NCBI GenBank assembly: GCA_963795805.1
Contig: CAWCIV010000004.1
Coordinates: 248,001 to 312,000 of the forward strand
Reading direction: 5' to 3'
DNA from: JALYYC01 sp963795805
Lineage (GTDB): Bacteria > Chloroflexota > Dormibacteria > CF-121
DNA: 64,000 bases
Part shown: piece by piece, positions 9,445 through 17,917 of the stretch
Layout: each line of letters starts with the position of its first letter
Position numbering within the stretch: the first letter of the stretch is position 1
Program-made: the position numbers and the translations under genes
Notes under the pieces: model-generated
The model's database searches: none
What the model was told of the DNA's origin: nothing
The model's input: the letters and a program-made list of their open reading frames with translations, nothing else

Positions 9445-10509
9445 TTACCCGGTCGCCCGAAGCCGCTCCCGCGGGTTCTCGCCCAGCAGCCGGCGGACCG
9501 CATCAATGGCATAGTCGATGTCGTCCGCCGCGACACCCCGGTGGGTGACCATCCGCCAGCGTTGCGGGCTCGCCTGATCAAGCAACACCCCTTCGGCCCG
9601 GCAGCGCTCAATGAACTCGCTCGCCGTCAGCGGGGGCCGACAATCCCCGAACACCATGTTGCTCTGGATCCGTGAGCAATCGACCTCGATCGCGGTGAGT
9701 CCCTGTAACCCCTCGCCCAGGTGGCGGGCGTTGGCGTGATCGTCACGCAGGCGCTCGACCATGTGATCGAGGGCGATAAGACCGGCCGCGGCCAGGACGC
9801 CGGCCTGTCGCATGCCTCCACCCAGCAGCTTCCGTCGCCGCCGCGCCGCCTCGATAAAGGCGGCGGACCCGGCCAGCATCGACCCGACTGGCGCGCTGAG
9901 TCCCTTCGAGAGGCAGAACATGACCGAATCGACCGGGCCGGTGAGCTGACGAACATCGATCCCCTGCGCCACCGCCGCGTTGAACACCCTCGCGCCGTCG
10001 AGGTGGACCTTCATGTTCGCGGCATGGGCAACCTCGGCGACAGCCTGCGTGTCTTTCGGGGTGAGGCAGATGCCGCCCTGCCGGTTGTGCGTGTTCTCGA
10101 GGCAGAGCAGGGCGCTGCGGGGCTCGTGGATGTCGGGCGTGCGAATGGCGGCCTGCACCTGATCCGGCCGGAGGCGGCCGTCGCTGGTGGGCAACGGTCG
10201 CAGCTGCAGGCCACCGACGACGGCGGCGCCCGCAACCTCCGAGACGAAGATATGGCTCTCCGACTCGACGATCACCTCATCGCCGGATGTCGTATGGGCC
10301 AGGAGCGCGCAGAGGTTCCCCATCGTGCCGCTCGGGACGAACAGCGACGCCTCTTTGGCGACCATGCGGGCCGCCTGGTCCTGGAGGCGGTGGATCGTCG
10401 GGTCTTCGTCCCAGACATCGTCGCCCACGTCCGCGGCAGCCATCGCCGCGCGCATCTCCTCGGTCGGCAAGGTGAAGGTGTCGCTGCGAAGCTCAACCAG
10501 GCGCGTCAT
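9445..10509 (-). CDS. ltaE: Low-specificity L-threonine aldolase
   Basis: A PLP enzyme that splits L-threonine or L-allo-threonine into glycine and acetaldehyde. The 354-residue length fits the family. Landmarks are ELRSDTFTLPTEEMRAAM near the N-terminus, DVWDEDPT (31-38), FVPSGTMGN (57-65), LENTHN (137-142), the HLDGAR aspartate (Asp171) that contacts the PLP ring nitrogen, and the Schiff-base lysine in FCLSKGLSAPVGS (Lys202). GGGMRQAGVLAAAG follows. The start is ATG 10507-10509. It lies 20 bases upstream of the gene at 8873-9424 in transcription order, and nine bases downstream of a DUF881 gene, so it is probably part of one minus-strand transcript. Confidence 0.95.
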   Translation of the reverse strand: MTRLVELRSDTFTLPTEEMRAAMAAADVGDDVWDEDPTIHRLQDQAARMVAKEASLFVPSGTMGNLCALLAHTTSGDEVIVESESHIFVSEVAGAAVVGGLQLRPLPTSDGRLRPDQVQAAIRTPDIHEPRSALLCLENTHNRQGGICLTPKDTQAVAEVAHAANMKVHLDGARVFNAAVAQGIDVRQLTGPVDSVMFCLSKGLSAPVGSMLAGSAAFIEAARRRRKLLGGGMRQAGVLAAAGLIALDHMVERLRDDHANARHLGEGLQGLTAIEVDCSRIQSNMVFGDCRPPLTASEFIERCRAEGVLLDQASPQRWRMVTHRGVAADDIDYAIDAVRRLLGENPRERLRATG

Positions 10510-10518
10510 CCGGTCATC

Positions 10519-11202
10519 CTACTGCCCGAGTTGCGCATAGACCAGCGGGTGCGGCGTGACCACCTCGGTGATCGCGAGGTCGATCTCGCGCGTGATCGCC
10601 ACCTGGAGGCGGGTCTGCAGGCTGGTCACGGCGATCGCCGCGGCGGCTGAAAGCGCTTCCGGATCGCCGACCGCTCGCAACACATAGGGCGAGCGGACCG
10701 TGTTTCCGTTGATCGCGAGGAGCTGGCCGCGCGAGAGGATCGGCGTGTCGCTGACGATGCGCTGACCGTTCAGGGACAAGGCCTCGGCGCCCGCGTTGCG
10801 CAGGCTGTTCAGGGTGTCCTGCAGCTCGAAGTCCATGACCGCCCCATCGAGACGGATCTCGATCCCCGGGCCATGGACCGGGACCTGACCACCGACTTCC
10901 TGCAACAGGGTCAACTCCTTCTCGATCGTCTTGGCATCGGTGCCGCCGGCGACGAGTGCCTGCTGCAACGAGGCTTCCTGCTGGGTCAGCGCCGAGCTCT
11001 GCTGGATCAGCTGGTTATTGGCCCGGTTGAGGTCGTTGATCAGCAGCGCGACGCTGGTGTCGTCCTGCGCGGCGAGCGTCCGGGCGACCACCGCCTGCGA
11101 TCGCACCTGGACGACGAGGAAGAATCCGAGGGCGAGCGCGATCACGCTGACCGCGAGCAGCCGTTGCGCCCGGGCCGTCTGCTCAGCTGATGGGTTGCGC
11201 AT
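10519..11202 (-). CDS. DUF881 family membrane-anchored protein (second of pair)
   Basis: 227 residues with an N-terminal signal-anchor helix (LLAVSVIALALGFFLVVQV), a coiled-coil segment (about residues 50-95, NDLNRANNQLIQQSSALTQQ) and the DUF881 core. Core motifs are VHGPGIEIRLDG (about 108-119), LNSLRNAGAEALSLNGQRI and the C-terminal YVLRAVGDPEAL. DUF881 proteins are extracellular, membrane-tethered and often found near cell-division genes in Gram-positives; their function is not known. The gene overlaps its paralogue upstream by 20 bases. No division genes flank it here. Confidence 0.88.
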   Translation of the reverse strand: MRNPSAEQTARAQRLLAVSVIALALGFFLVVQVRSQAVVARTLAAQDDTSVALLINDLNRANNQLIQQSSALTQQEASLQQALVAGGTDAKTIEKELTLLQEVGGQVPVHGPGIEIRLDGAVMDFELQDTLNSLRNAGAEALSLNGQRIVSDTPILSRGQLLAINGNTVRSPYVLRAVGDPEALSAAAAIAVTSLQTRLQVAITREIDLAITEVVTPHPLVYAQLGQ

Positions 11203-11896
11203 ATTTCAAGAGGAAGGTTGCCTCGTAGCGGGGCACGGTGAGGCGCGTTCCCCGCTGCCAGCCAAGCCCCAGGCCATAGATCCGGCTGCGGCTCTTCAGC
11301 TCGGCCACCTGATCCTGGTTGTTGAGCGCGCGGGCGAGCGTGGGCGGATCGCCGAGTGCCGTCACCGTGTACGGACCCGTGATGCGGCTGGCGTTATTCA
11401 GCAGGATGTTGACACCCGCGTAGAAGAAGGAGGTTGTCGGCACGATGCGCTGGCCGTTCACGGCGACCGCTTCGGCGCCACCGGCCCAGAGCAGATTGAC
11501 GATGTCCTGCAGGTCCTGGTAATGGATAACCCATCCGAGCGATTTGTCGGCCGCACTGTTTGGGTCAGTGCCGTCGTGCAGCGAGACCGTCAGACCCGGG
11601 CCGTGCAGGGCGACCAGGCCGACCACGACTTTTTGATCATCGACTCGGGCCGTAACCTGCTGGGCGGCGCTGGAACGCCGGGCGCTCTCGTCTTCTCGCG
11701 CCTTGACATCGGCCTGCAGCCCCTGGACGCGGGCCTTGAGCGAGTGATTCTGCGTCTCCAGCTCGTTGACGCTCTTCCGCAGGGCCTCATCGCGCGCAAA
11801 CCGATTGGATGGCGGCAGCGGCTGGCTGCGGAACTGGGTGGCGGCGAGCGCGGCGACGACGAGCGTCGCGACGGACAGGCTCGCGAGCACGGTCAT
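11183..11896 (-). CDS. DUF881 family membrane-anchored protein (first of pair)
   Basis: About 237 residues from ATG 11896; the frame stays open to 11971 but the extension would run into the divergent gdhA leader. Architecture repeats that of the following gene: membrane helix (TVLASLSVATLVVAALAAT), coiled coil (KSVNELETQNHSLKARVQGL), then DUF881 with ALHGPGLTVSLHDG, LLWAGGAEAVAVNGQRI and GPYTVTALGDPPTLA. It diverges from gdhA across a 73-base intergenic region. The tandem paralogues suggest a hetero-oligomeric extracellular assembly (inference). Confidence 0.85.
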   Translation of the reverse strand: MTVLASLSVATLVVAALAATQFRSQPLPPSNRFARDEALRKSVNELETQNHSLKARVQGLQADVKAREDESARRSSAAQQVTARVDDQKVVVGLVALHGPGLTVSLHDGTDPNSAADKSLGWVIHYQDLQDIVNLLWAGGAEAVAVNGQRIVPTTSFFYAGVNILLNNASRITGPYTVTALGDPPTLARALNNQDQVAELKSRSRIYGLGLGWQRGTRLTVPRYEATFLLKYAQPIS

Positions 11897-11969
11897 CCGC
11901 GGCGTCACGGTGCCGTGTAGTGTAATGAATGCCGATTTCGAGTTCGATCGTAAAGAGGCAGGAGGAAAC

Positions 11970-13265
11970 ATGGCTCAGACAGTAGAGGCGACTCCGCGCA
12001 AGGGGTTTGCCGAGGCGGACCCGGGTCACGCCGATCCCTGGAAGATTGCCCAGCAGCAATTCGACATCGCCGCCAATGTGCTTGGTCTCGATCCGAACAT
12101 GGCCCGCGTTCTGCGTGAATGCAAGCGCCAGCTGATCGTGACATTTCCGGTCCTGATGGACGACCACTCGATCGAGATGTTCACCGGCTTCCGGGTCCAC
12201 CACAACATCGATCGGGGTCCCGCCAAGGGCGGCATTCGGTACCACCCCGACGTGACGATCGAGGAAGTCAAAGCGCTGGCCATGTGGATGACCTGGAAGT
12301 GCGCCGTCGTCGGGATTCCGTACGGGGGCGCCAAGGGGGGCGTCGTCCTTGACCCGAAGCGCCTGAGTCGAAATGAGCTCGAGAACCTGACGCGCCGCTA
12401 CACGAGCGAGATCAGCATGATGATCGGTCCCGATCGCGACATCCCGGCGCCGGACGTCAATACCAACGCCCAGATCATGGCCTGGATGATGGACACGATC
12501 AGCATGCACGCCGGGCACTCGGTGCCGGCGGTCGTGACCGGAAAGCCGCTCGGGATCGGCGGCTCGGAAGGCCGGCCTGAGGCCACCGGGCGTGGCTGCA
12601 TGCTCACCACCATGGCGGCCCTCAAACATCTCGGGATCCGACCCGAGGACGCGACCGTCGCCGTCCAGGGGGTTGGCAATGTCGGATATACGACGGCCAA
12701 ACTGCTGGCAGAAAAAGGCTGCAAAGTGATCGCGGTCAGCGATTCCAACGGTGCCTGCTACAACGATGGCGGGATCATGCTGGATGAGGTCGTCCGGGAG
12801 AAGGAGCTGAACGGCCGGCTCCGGCAGGCGGTCTGCGAGACGATCACCAATGCGGAGCTGCTGGAGCTGCCAGTGACGGTGCTGGTTCCGGCCGCGCTCG
12901 AGAACCAGATCCATCGCGGCAATGCCCACCGGATCAAGGCCAAGATCATCTGCGAGGGCGCCAACGGGCCGACCTCCCCGGAGGCCGACGAGATTCTCTA
13001 TGACAACGGCCAGTTCGTGATTCCGGATATCCTCGCGAACGCCGGCGGCGTCACGGTCTCCTACTTCGAGTGGGTCCAGGACCTCCAGGAGTTCTTCTGG
13101 GACGAGCACGACATCAATGAGCGCCTGGAGCGCATCATGCTGCGGGCGTTCAGTGCGGTCCTGAAGGTCAGCCTCGAGAAAAAGGTCAACATGCGGACGG
13201 CTGCCTACGTGCTCGCCGTTGACAAAGTCGCGCAGGCAACCACGATTCGAGGCATTTACCCGTAA
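11970..13265 (+). CDS. gdhA: Glutamate dehydrogenase (Glu/Leu/Phe/Val family)
   Basis: 431 residues; interconverts 2-oxoglutarate plus ammonia and glutamate with NAD(P)H. The substrate domain has DRGPAKGGIRYHP (81-93), TWKCAVVGIPYGGAKGGV (108-125) with the catalytic Lys122, and GPDRDIPAPDVNT. The nucleotide domain has VAVQGVGNVGYTTAKLLAEKG, with a GxGxxG dinucleotide loop, then CEGANGPTSPEAD and the DILANAGGVTVSYFEW signature. The length fits the hexameric class. ATG 11970 is preceded by GGAGG, so a strong start. It lies divergent to the DUF881 pair. Coenzyme choice cannot be read safely. Confidence 0.97.
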   Translation: MAQTVEATPRKGFAEADPGHADPWKIAQQQFDIAANVLGLDPNMARVLRECKRQLIVTFPVLMDDHSIEMFTGFRVHHNIDRGPAKGGIRYHPDVTIEEVKALAMWMTWKCAVVGIPYGGAKGGVVLDPKRLSRNELENLTRRYTSEISMMIGPDRDIPAPDVNTNAQIMAWMMDTISMHAGHSVPAVVTGKPLGIGGSEGRPEATGRGCMLTTMAALKHLGIRPEDATVAVQGVGNVGYTTAKLLAEKGCKVIAVSDSNGACYNDGGIMLDEVVREKELNGRLRQAVCETITNAELLELPVTVLVPAALENQIHRGNAHRIKAKIICEGANGPTSPEADEILYDNGQFVIPDILANAGGVTVSYFEWVQDLQEFFWDEHDINERLERIMLRAFSAVLKVSLEKKVNMRTAAYVLAVDKVAQATTIRGIYP

Positions 13266-13269
13266 CGCC

Positions 13270-13287
13270 GGCTCGCCCGGGCGGGCC
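13270..13287. terminator. GC-rich palindrome between convergent gdhA and ybaK-like gene
   Basis: GGCTCGCCC directly followed by GGGCGGGCC: nine bases that pair with one G-T, five bases after the gdhA stop and before the stop of the convergent gene. It lacks a clear T run on either strand, so it is only a possible bidirectional terminator. Confidence 0.35.
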
Positions 13288-13292
13288 TTCCC

Positions 13293-13769
13293 TCACCGGA
13301 CCTTCAGGTGATCGACAGTCCCGCCCGTTATGCGGGTGAGGTCGTTCGGCGCGATGGCGAAGACATGGCGCGGCGTGCCGGCCGCCGCCCAGATCGTGTC
13401 GTACTGAAGCAGGTCCCGGTCGATGAAGGTCGGCATCGGTTCGGGAAAGCCCACCGGTGGCACGCCGCCGATCGCGAAGCTCGTTGCGTGCCGCACCACG
13501 GCGGCGTCGGCCTTTCGAATCGGCGCACCCGTCAATGCCCCGAGACGCTCGAGATCGAGTTGGTTGCTGCCAGACATCAGCGCGAGGACGGGCGTGTCCC
13601 CCGATAGAAACACGAGCGACTTCACGATCTGCCCGACGGAGGTGCCGATCGCCGTGGCCGCGTCCTGGGCGGTCCGCGTCGAGGCCGGAAACTCCTCGAT
13701 GCGCGGCTCGAGGCCGGCGTTCGCCAGCGCCATCCGGACTCGCTCGACCGATGAAAGTTGTTGGTTCAT
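13293..13769 (-). CDS. YbaK/EbsC (ProX-like) aminoacyl-tRNA deacylase family protein
   Basis: 158 residues from ATG 13769 (13775 is an alternative). This family edits mischarged tRNAs, for example Cys-tRNA(Pro). Core features are a conserved lysine in GQIVKSLVFL (about residues 46-55), LALMSGSNQLDLERLGALTG, the GGVPPVGFPEPMPTFIDRDLL loop region (about 97-117; listed by landmark) and IWAAAGTPRHVFAIAP. The G(I)GGVPPVG motif is the usual substrate-cavity loop. Whether it acts on Cys-tRNA(Pro), Ala-tRNA(Pro) or another tRNA cannot be told. Its promoter region overlaps that of the divergent guaB3 gene. Confidence 0.88.
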   Translation of the reverse strand: MNQQLSSVERVRMALANAGLEPRIEEFPASTRTAQDAATAIGTSVGQIVKSLVFLSGDTPVLALMSGSNQLDLERLGALTGAPIRKADAAVVRHATSFAIGGVPPVGFPEPMPTFIDRDLLQYDTIWAAAGTPRHVFAIAPNDLTRITGGTVDHLKVR

Positions 13770-13791
13770 GCGCAAACCGTTCCGCTATAAT
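13761..13791 (+). promoter_or_regulatory. Probable promoter of the guaB3-guaA-purD-purE operon
   Basis: A perfect -10 hexamer TATAAT at 13786-13791 with a weak -35 TTGGTT at 13761-13766 (19-base spacer). It would start transcription about 60 bases upstream of guaB3 and partly overlaps the start of the divergent YbaK gene. No purine riboswitch fold is evident in the leader. Confidence 0.55.
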
Positions 13792-13861
13792 GCCGGGAAA
13801 CCAAGTCGTTCTGAGGTACACGCATACCCCTTGAGCTCGACCACCGGCATGGAGCGCTGAG

Positions 13862-15067
13862 ATGAGTCTGCGTGCGCCCATCAAGCCGGCGGTCTCGCCA
13901 CCGGCGCAAACGTTCGAGCTTGGCCGGTTCAAACAAGCCCGTCGGGCCTATGGCTTTGACGAGGTCGCCCTGGTGCCGGGTCGGGTGACGATCAACCCCG
14001 ATGAGGTTGACACCAGCGTGGCATTCGGCGCGCTGCGGCTTGCGGTCCCCATCCTCGCCGCCGCCATGGACGGGGTCGTCGACGTCCGCTTCGCCGTGGA
14101 GATCGGGCGGCTGGGTGGCATCGGGGTGCTCAACCTCGATGGTCTGCAGACCAGATATCCGGACCCGACCAGCATCCTGCGGGAAATCGCCGAGGCGCCC
14201 CGCGAGCACATCAACGGCCTCCTCCAGAAGGTGTACCAGGCACCCGTGCGGGAGCACCTGATCGGCGAGCGCATCACGGCAATCAAGCGTGCCGGGGTGC
14301 CGATCGCCGTTTCCACCGTCCCCGCGCATGCCAGCCGCCGGGCGCCGGTGGTCCAGGAGGCGGGCGCCGATTGCCTTGTGGTCCAGGGAACGGTCCTGAC
14401 CGCCCGGCATATCTCGCGTTCCTACGAGCAACTCTCCTTTGAAAAACTGTGCGCGGGCCTCAGGATTCCCGTGCTCGCCGGCAACTGTGTCGACTACGAG
14501 ACCGCGCTCGAGCTGATGCAGACGGGCATCGCGGGCATTCTCGTTGGGGTCGGGCCGGGCGCCGCGTGTACCACGCGCGGCGTGCTCGGTGTCGGCGTTC
14601 CGCAGGTCACCGCCACCAGCGACGTCGCTGCGGCGCGCGAGACCTACTTCGAGGAAACCGGACGTCGAGTCCAGGTCATCACAGATGGCGGGATGCGCGT
14701 CGGTGGCGACGTCGCCAAGGCGTTTGCCTCGGGGGCCGACGCGGTCATGATCGGCTCGATCTTCGCCGGCACCGTCGAAGCGGCCGGCGGTGGCTACCAC
14801 TGGGGGATGGCCACGCCAGATCCGAATCTTCCGCGTGGCACCCGGATTCGCGTCGGCCAGCGCGGCACGCTCCGCGAGGTCCTCGTCGGTCCGGCCCGCG
14901 TTGATGATGGAACCCAGAACCTGGTCGGTGCGCTGCGCTCCGCGATGGGGGTCTGCGGGGCGCGAACGCTCGCCGACTTCCAGCACACGGAGCTGGTCAT
15001 CGCGCCGGCCATCCAGAGCGAAGGCAAGCTGTTCCAGCAGGCGCAACAAGTCGGGATGGGGACATAG
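13862..15067 (+). CDS. GuaB3-type IMP dehydrogenase-family protein
   Basis: 401 residues, shorter than full-length IMPDH because the paired CBS (Bateman) domains are absent, as in the GuaB3 subfamily. The TIM-barrel landmarks are FDEVALVPG (about 32-40), PILAAAMDGV (about 63-72), the catalytic-cysteine loop GVGPGAACTTRG with Cys236, then GVGVPQVTAT, ITDGGMRVGGDVAKAFASGADAVMIGS (landmark at about 279-305) and the C-terminal flap. The cysteine and loop are those of IMPDH enzymes oxidising IMP to XMP, but the physiological role of GuaB3 is less settled than that of GuaB. No canonical guaB is seen in the window. It is followed by guaA 26 bases later, so GMP synthesis is the obvious context. Confidence 0.9.
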   Translation: MSLRAPIKPAVSPPAQTFELGRFKQARRAYGFDEVALVPGRVTINPDEVDTSVAFGALRLAVPILAAAMDGVVDVRFAVEIGRLGGIGVLNLDGLQTRYPDPTSILREIAEAPREHINGLLQKVYQAPVREHLIGERITAIKRAGVPIAVSTVPAHASRRAPVVQEAGADCLVVQGTVLTARHISRSYEQLSFEKLCAGLRIPVLAGNCVDYETALELMQTGIAGILVGVGPGAACTTRGVLGVGVPQVTATSDVAAARETYFEETGRRVQVITDGGMRVGGDVAKAFASGADAVMIGSIFAGTVEAAGGGYHWGMATPDPNLPRGTRIRVGQRGTLREVLVGPARVDDGTQNLVGALRSAMGVCGARTLADFQHTELVIAPAIQSEGKLFQQAQQVGMGT

Positions 15068-15093
15068 CCGTTTCCAGCGGGGCAACCAGCGCG

Positions 15094-16638
15094 GTGGCGG
15101 TGGCGCAGGAGCTGGTCTTGGTCCTCGACTTCGGCTCCCAGTACAGCCAGTTGATCGCCCGTCGCGTGCGCGAGGCTGGAGTCTACTGCGAGCTGATCCC
15201 GGGGACGACTTCCTGGGCGGCGATTCGCGAGCGCTCGCCGCGGGCACTGATTCTCTCGGGCGGCCCGGCCAGCGTCTACGCGGAGGGCGCGCCCCTCTGC
15301 GACCCGCAGGCGCTGACTGCCGGGGTCCCCGTCCTCGGGATCTGCTACGGCATGCAGCTGCTTGCGCACCAGCTTGGGGGGCGGGTCGCCTCGAGCGGCG
15401 GCCGCGAGTATGGCCCAGTGAACGTGCAGGTCGACGATGACGGCGGGTTGTTTGCGGATCTCCCGACCGATCTGCCGGTCTGGATGAGTCACGGGGATAC
15501 GATCCTCGAGGCGCCGGCCGGTTTCCGCCGCCTCGCGCACACCGTCAACTCGCCGTTCGCCGCGATCGGCGACGATGCCGGCCGGTTCGGCATCGCGTTC
15601 CATCCCGAGGTGGTCCACACCCGGCAGGGCCGCGAGATCCTCCATAACTTCCTCTATGCCGTGGCCGGCTGCGAAGGCACCTGGAAGCCGGCGACCTTTA
15701 TCGAGGAGGCGGTGCGCAGCATCCGTGAGACCGTCAAGGATGGCCACGTCCTCTGCGCGCTCTCGGGCGGCGTCGACTCCGCCGTGTGCGCGACGTTGAT
15801 CCACCGGGCCCTCCCCGGCCAGCTCACCTGTCTCTTTGTGGACAACGGTCTGCTTCGCCGTGATGAGCGGCGCCGGGTCGAGGAGGTAATGGCCAAACAC
15901 CTCGGCGTCGAGCTCAAATCGGTCGATGCGACCGCCGAGTTCCTCGAGGCGTTGCACGGCGTGGTCGATCCGGAGGAAAAGCGCCGCCGAGTTGGCGCCA
16001 CCTTCATCAAGGTGTTCGACCGCGAGGCCGCGGCCATCCGCCAGATCGATTTCCTCGCTCAGGGGACGCTCTACCCCGACGTCATCGAGAGCACCAGTCA
16101 CGATACCTTCGGCGCACGCCGAATCAAGACGCACCACAACGTCGGCGGGCTCCCTGCCGACCTCCGGTTCCGGCTCGTCGAGCCGCTGCGATACCTGTTC
16201 AAGGATGAGGTGCGCGCCATCGGCTCCGCGCTCGGCTTGCCGGACGATATGGTGAATCGCCAGCCCTTTCCCGGCCCCGGGCTCGCGGTCCGGATCCTCG
16301 GCGAGGTCACCCAGCCGCGACTCGAGACCCTGCGCGCGGCCGACTGGATCGTCGTCGACGAAATCAAGGCGGCCGGCCTCTACCGCGCCCTCTGGCAGTC
16401 CTTTGCGATCCTGACTCCGCTGCAGAGCGTCGGCGTCATGGGCGACTACCGAACGTATGGCAACGTGGTCGCCATCCGAGCCGTGCAGAGCGAGGATGGG
16501 ATGACTGCCGATTGGGCGCGGGTTCCCTACGACGTGCTGGCGAAGATCTCGACCCGCATCGTCAATGAGGTCCCCGGGGTCAATCGCGTTGTCTACGACA
16601 TCTCTTCAAAGCCGCCCTCGACTATCGAATGGGAATAG
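15094..16638 (+). CDS. guaA: GMP synthase (glutamine-hydrolysing)
   Basis: 514 residues converting XMP to GMP with glutamine and ATP. The class I glutaminase domain has Cys84 in GICYGMQ, His170 and Glu172 (FHPEVVH). The ATP-pyrophosphatase P-loop is LSGGVDSA (about 223-230), followed by FVDNGLLRRDE, then the dimerisation domain with NRQPFPGPGLAVRILGE and YDISSKPPSTIEWE at the C-terminus. Start GTG 15094 follows a weak site; GTG 15100 is close by. It directly follows guaB3, so XMP made by the preceding gene product is used here. Confidence 0.98.
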   Translation: MAVAQELVLVLDFGSQYSQLIARRVREAGVYCELIPGTTSWAAIRERSPRALILSGGPASVYAEGAPLCDPQALTAGVPVLGICYGMQLLAHQLGGRVASSGGREYGPVNVQVDDDGGLFADLPTDLPVWMSHGDTILEAPAGFRRLAHTVNSPFAAIGDDAGRFGIAFHPEVVHTRQGREILHNFLYAVAGCEGTWKPATFIEEAVRSIRETVKDGHVLCALSGGVDSAVCATLIHRALPGQLTCLFVDNGLLRRDERRRVEEVMAKHLGVELKSVDATAEFLEALHGVVDPEEKRRRVGATFIKVFDREAAAIRQIDFLAQGTLYPDVIESTSHDTFGARRIKTHHNVGGLPADLRFRLVEPLRYLFKDEVRAIGSALGLPDDMVNRQPFPGPGLAVRILGEVTQPRLETLRAADWIVVDEIKAAGLYRALWQSFAILTPLQSVGVMGDYRTYGNVVAIRAVQSEDGMTADWARVPYDVLAKISTRIVNEVPGVNRVVYDISSKPPSTIEWE

Positions 16639-17917
16639 CGTCATCAAAGTTCTTGTCGTCGGCAGCGGCGCCCGCGAGCACGCGCTGACCTGGAAGGCCT
16701 TGCAGAGCCCGATTACCACCGCGGTCTACTGCGCGCCGGGCAACGCCGCGACCGGATCGATTGCCGTCAACACCGACATCGCGGCCACCGATGTCGATCG
16801 AATCGTGCGGTTCGTCAACGAGCGTGACGTCGGGCTGACCATCATCGGGCCCGAGGCGGCGGTAGCCGCGGCGCTCGCCGATCGCCTGGCGGACGCGGGA
16901 CGGCTGGCATTCGGGCCGACGGCGGGGGCGGGAAAGATCGAGAGCAGCAAGGCCTTTGCCAAGGATGTTCTGGCACGGAGCGGCGTGTCCACCCCCGCCC
17001 ACCGGGTCTTTACCGACGCCGGACTGGCCAGGGATTTCGTCAGGGGCGAAGGCCGGCCCTTCGTCGTCAAGGCCGACGGCCTGGCGAAGGGCAAGGGGAC
17101 CGTCGTGCCCAACGACGTCGAGGAGACGATGCGTGCCATCGACCAGTTGATGGTTGAGAAAACCGTCGGGGTCGCGGGCGACTCGATCCTCCTTGAGGAG
17201 AAGATCGAAGGGCGCGAGGTTTCCCTGATGGCCTTCGTGGATGGGCAACGCGTGATCCCACTGGCGCCGGCCTGCGACTACAAGCGGGCTCTTGCCGGAG
17301 ACCAGGGACCAAACACCGGCGGCATGGGTGGGTACTCGCCCGTCAGCTTCTTTACCGATGCCGACGTCGAGCGTGCCACCCGGACCGTGTTCGAGCCGGT
17401 CGTCGAAACCCTGCGAGCCGGCGGGACATCCTACCGCGGCTGCCTTTATGCTGGCCTGATGGTCGGCGATGGCGGGCTTCAGGTGCTCGAATTCAACGCG
17501 CGCTTCGGCGATCCGGAGGCCGAGGTAGTCCTGCCGCGCCTTTCCGACGACCTCATCCCCCTGATGGAAGCGACCGCGCGGGGCGAGCTCCGGTCGACGG
17601 CCCCGGCCTGGTTCACCAAGGCCAGCGTCGGCGTCGTGCTTGCGTCGGAAGGCTACCCCGGCCGATACGAGACGGGCCGCGCCATCGATGGCCTCAGCCG
17701 GCTCGAGCCGGAGACCTATGCCTTTCACGCCGGCACCGATGCCGAACCATCCGGGTACGTCACCGCCGGCGGCCGGGTGTTGACGATCGTCGCGCTCGGC
17801 GACACGATCGCCGAGGCCCGTGACCGCGCCTACCGAAATGTCGATCGGATCCATTTCGATGGCATGACCTTCAGGGCTGACGTGGCGCAGCGCGAGATTG
17901 CGGTCGCGACCGGATGA
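16565..17917 (+). CDS. purD: Phosphoribosylamine-glycine ligase
   Basis: Makes GAR from phosphoribosylamine, glycine and ATP (purine step 2). ATP-grasp landmarks: VIKVLVVGSGAREHAL at the conserved start, HPE-free GPEAAVAAALADRL, FGPTAGAGKIESSKAFAK, FVVKADGLAKGKGT and GGMGGYSP, ending in the C-terminal AIRC-like domain. The frame is given from ATG 16565, which would overlap guaA by 74 bases. However, conserved sequence begins only near 16643, where the reading frame has ATC AAA GTT immediately after GTC. In-frame alternatives are TTG 16589 or a rare ATC start at 16643. The family normally starts with M-K-V-L-V-V-G, which fits the ATC position. The 3' end overlaps purE by four bases. Confidence 0.93.
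   Translation: MRSPGSIALSTTSLQSRPRLSNGNSVIKVLVVGSGAREHALTWKALQSPITTAVYCAPGNAATGSIAVNTDIAATDVDRIVRFVNERDVGLTIIGPEAAVAAALADRLADAGRLAFGPTAGAGKIESSKAFAKDVLARSGVSTPAHRVFTDAGLARDFVRGEGRPFVVKADGLAKGKGTVVPNDVEETMRAIDQLMVEKTVGVAGDSILLEEKIEGREVSLMAFVDGQRVIPLAPACDYKRALAGDQGPNTGGMGGYSPVSFFTDADVERATRTVFEPVVETLRAGGTSYRGCLYAGLMVGDGGLQVLEFNARFGDPEAEVVLPRLSDDLIPLMEATARGELRSTAPAWFTKASVGVVLASEGYPGRYETGRAIDGLSRLEPETYAFHAGTDAEPSGYVTAGGRVLTIVALGDTIAEARDRAYRNVDRIHFDGMTFRADVAQREIAVATG

Noticed and set aside
13792..13861. Purine or guanidine riboswitch in the guaB3 leader
   Set aside because: No conserved loop sequences of these classes; the leader is about 65 bases.
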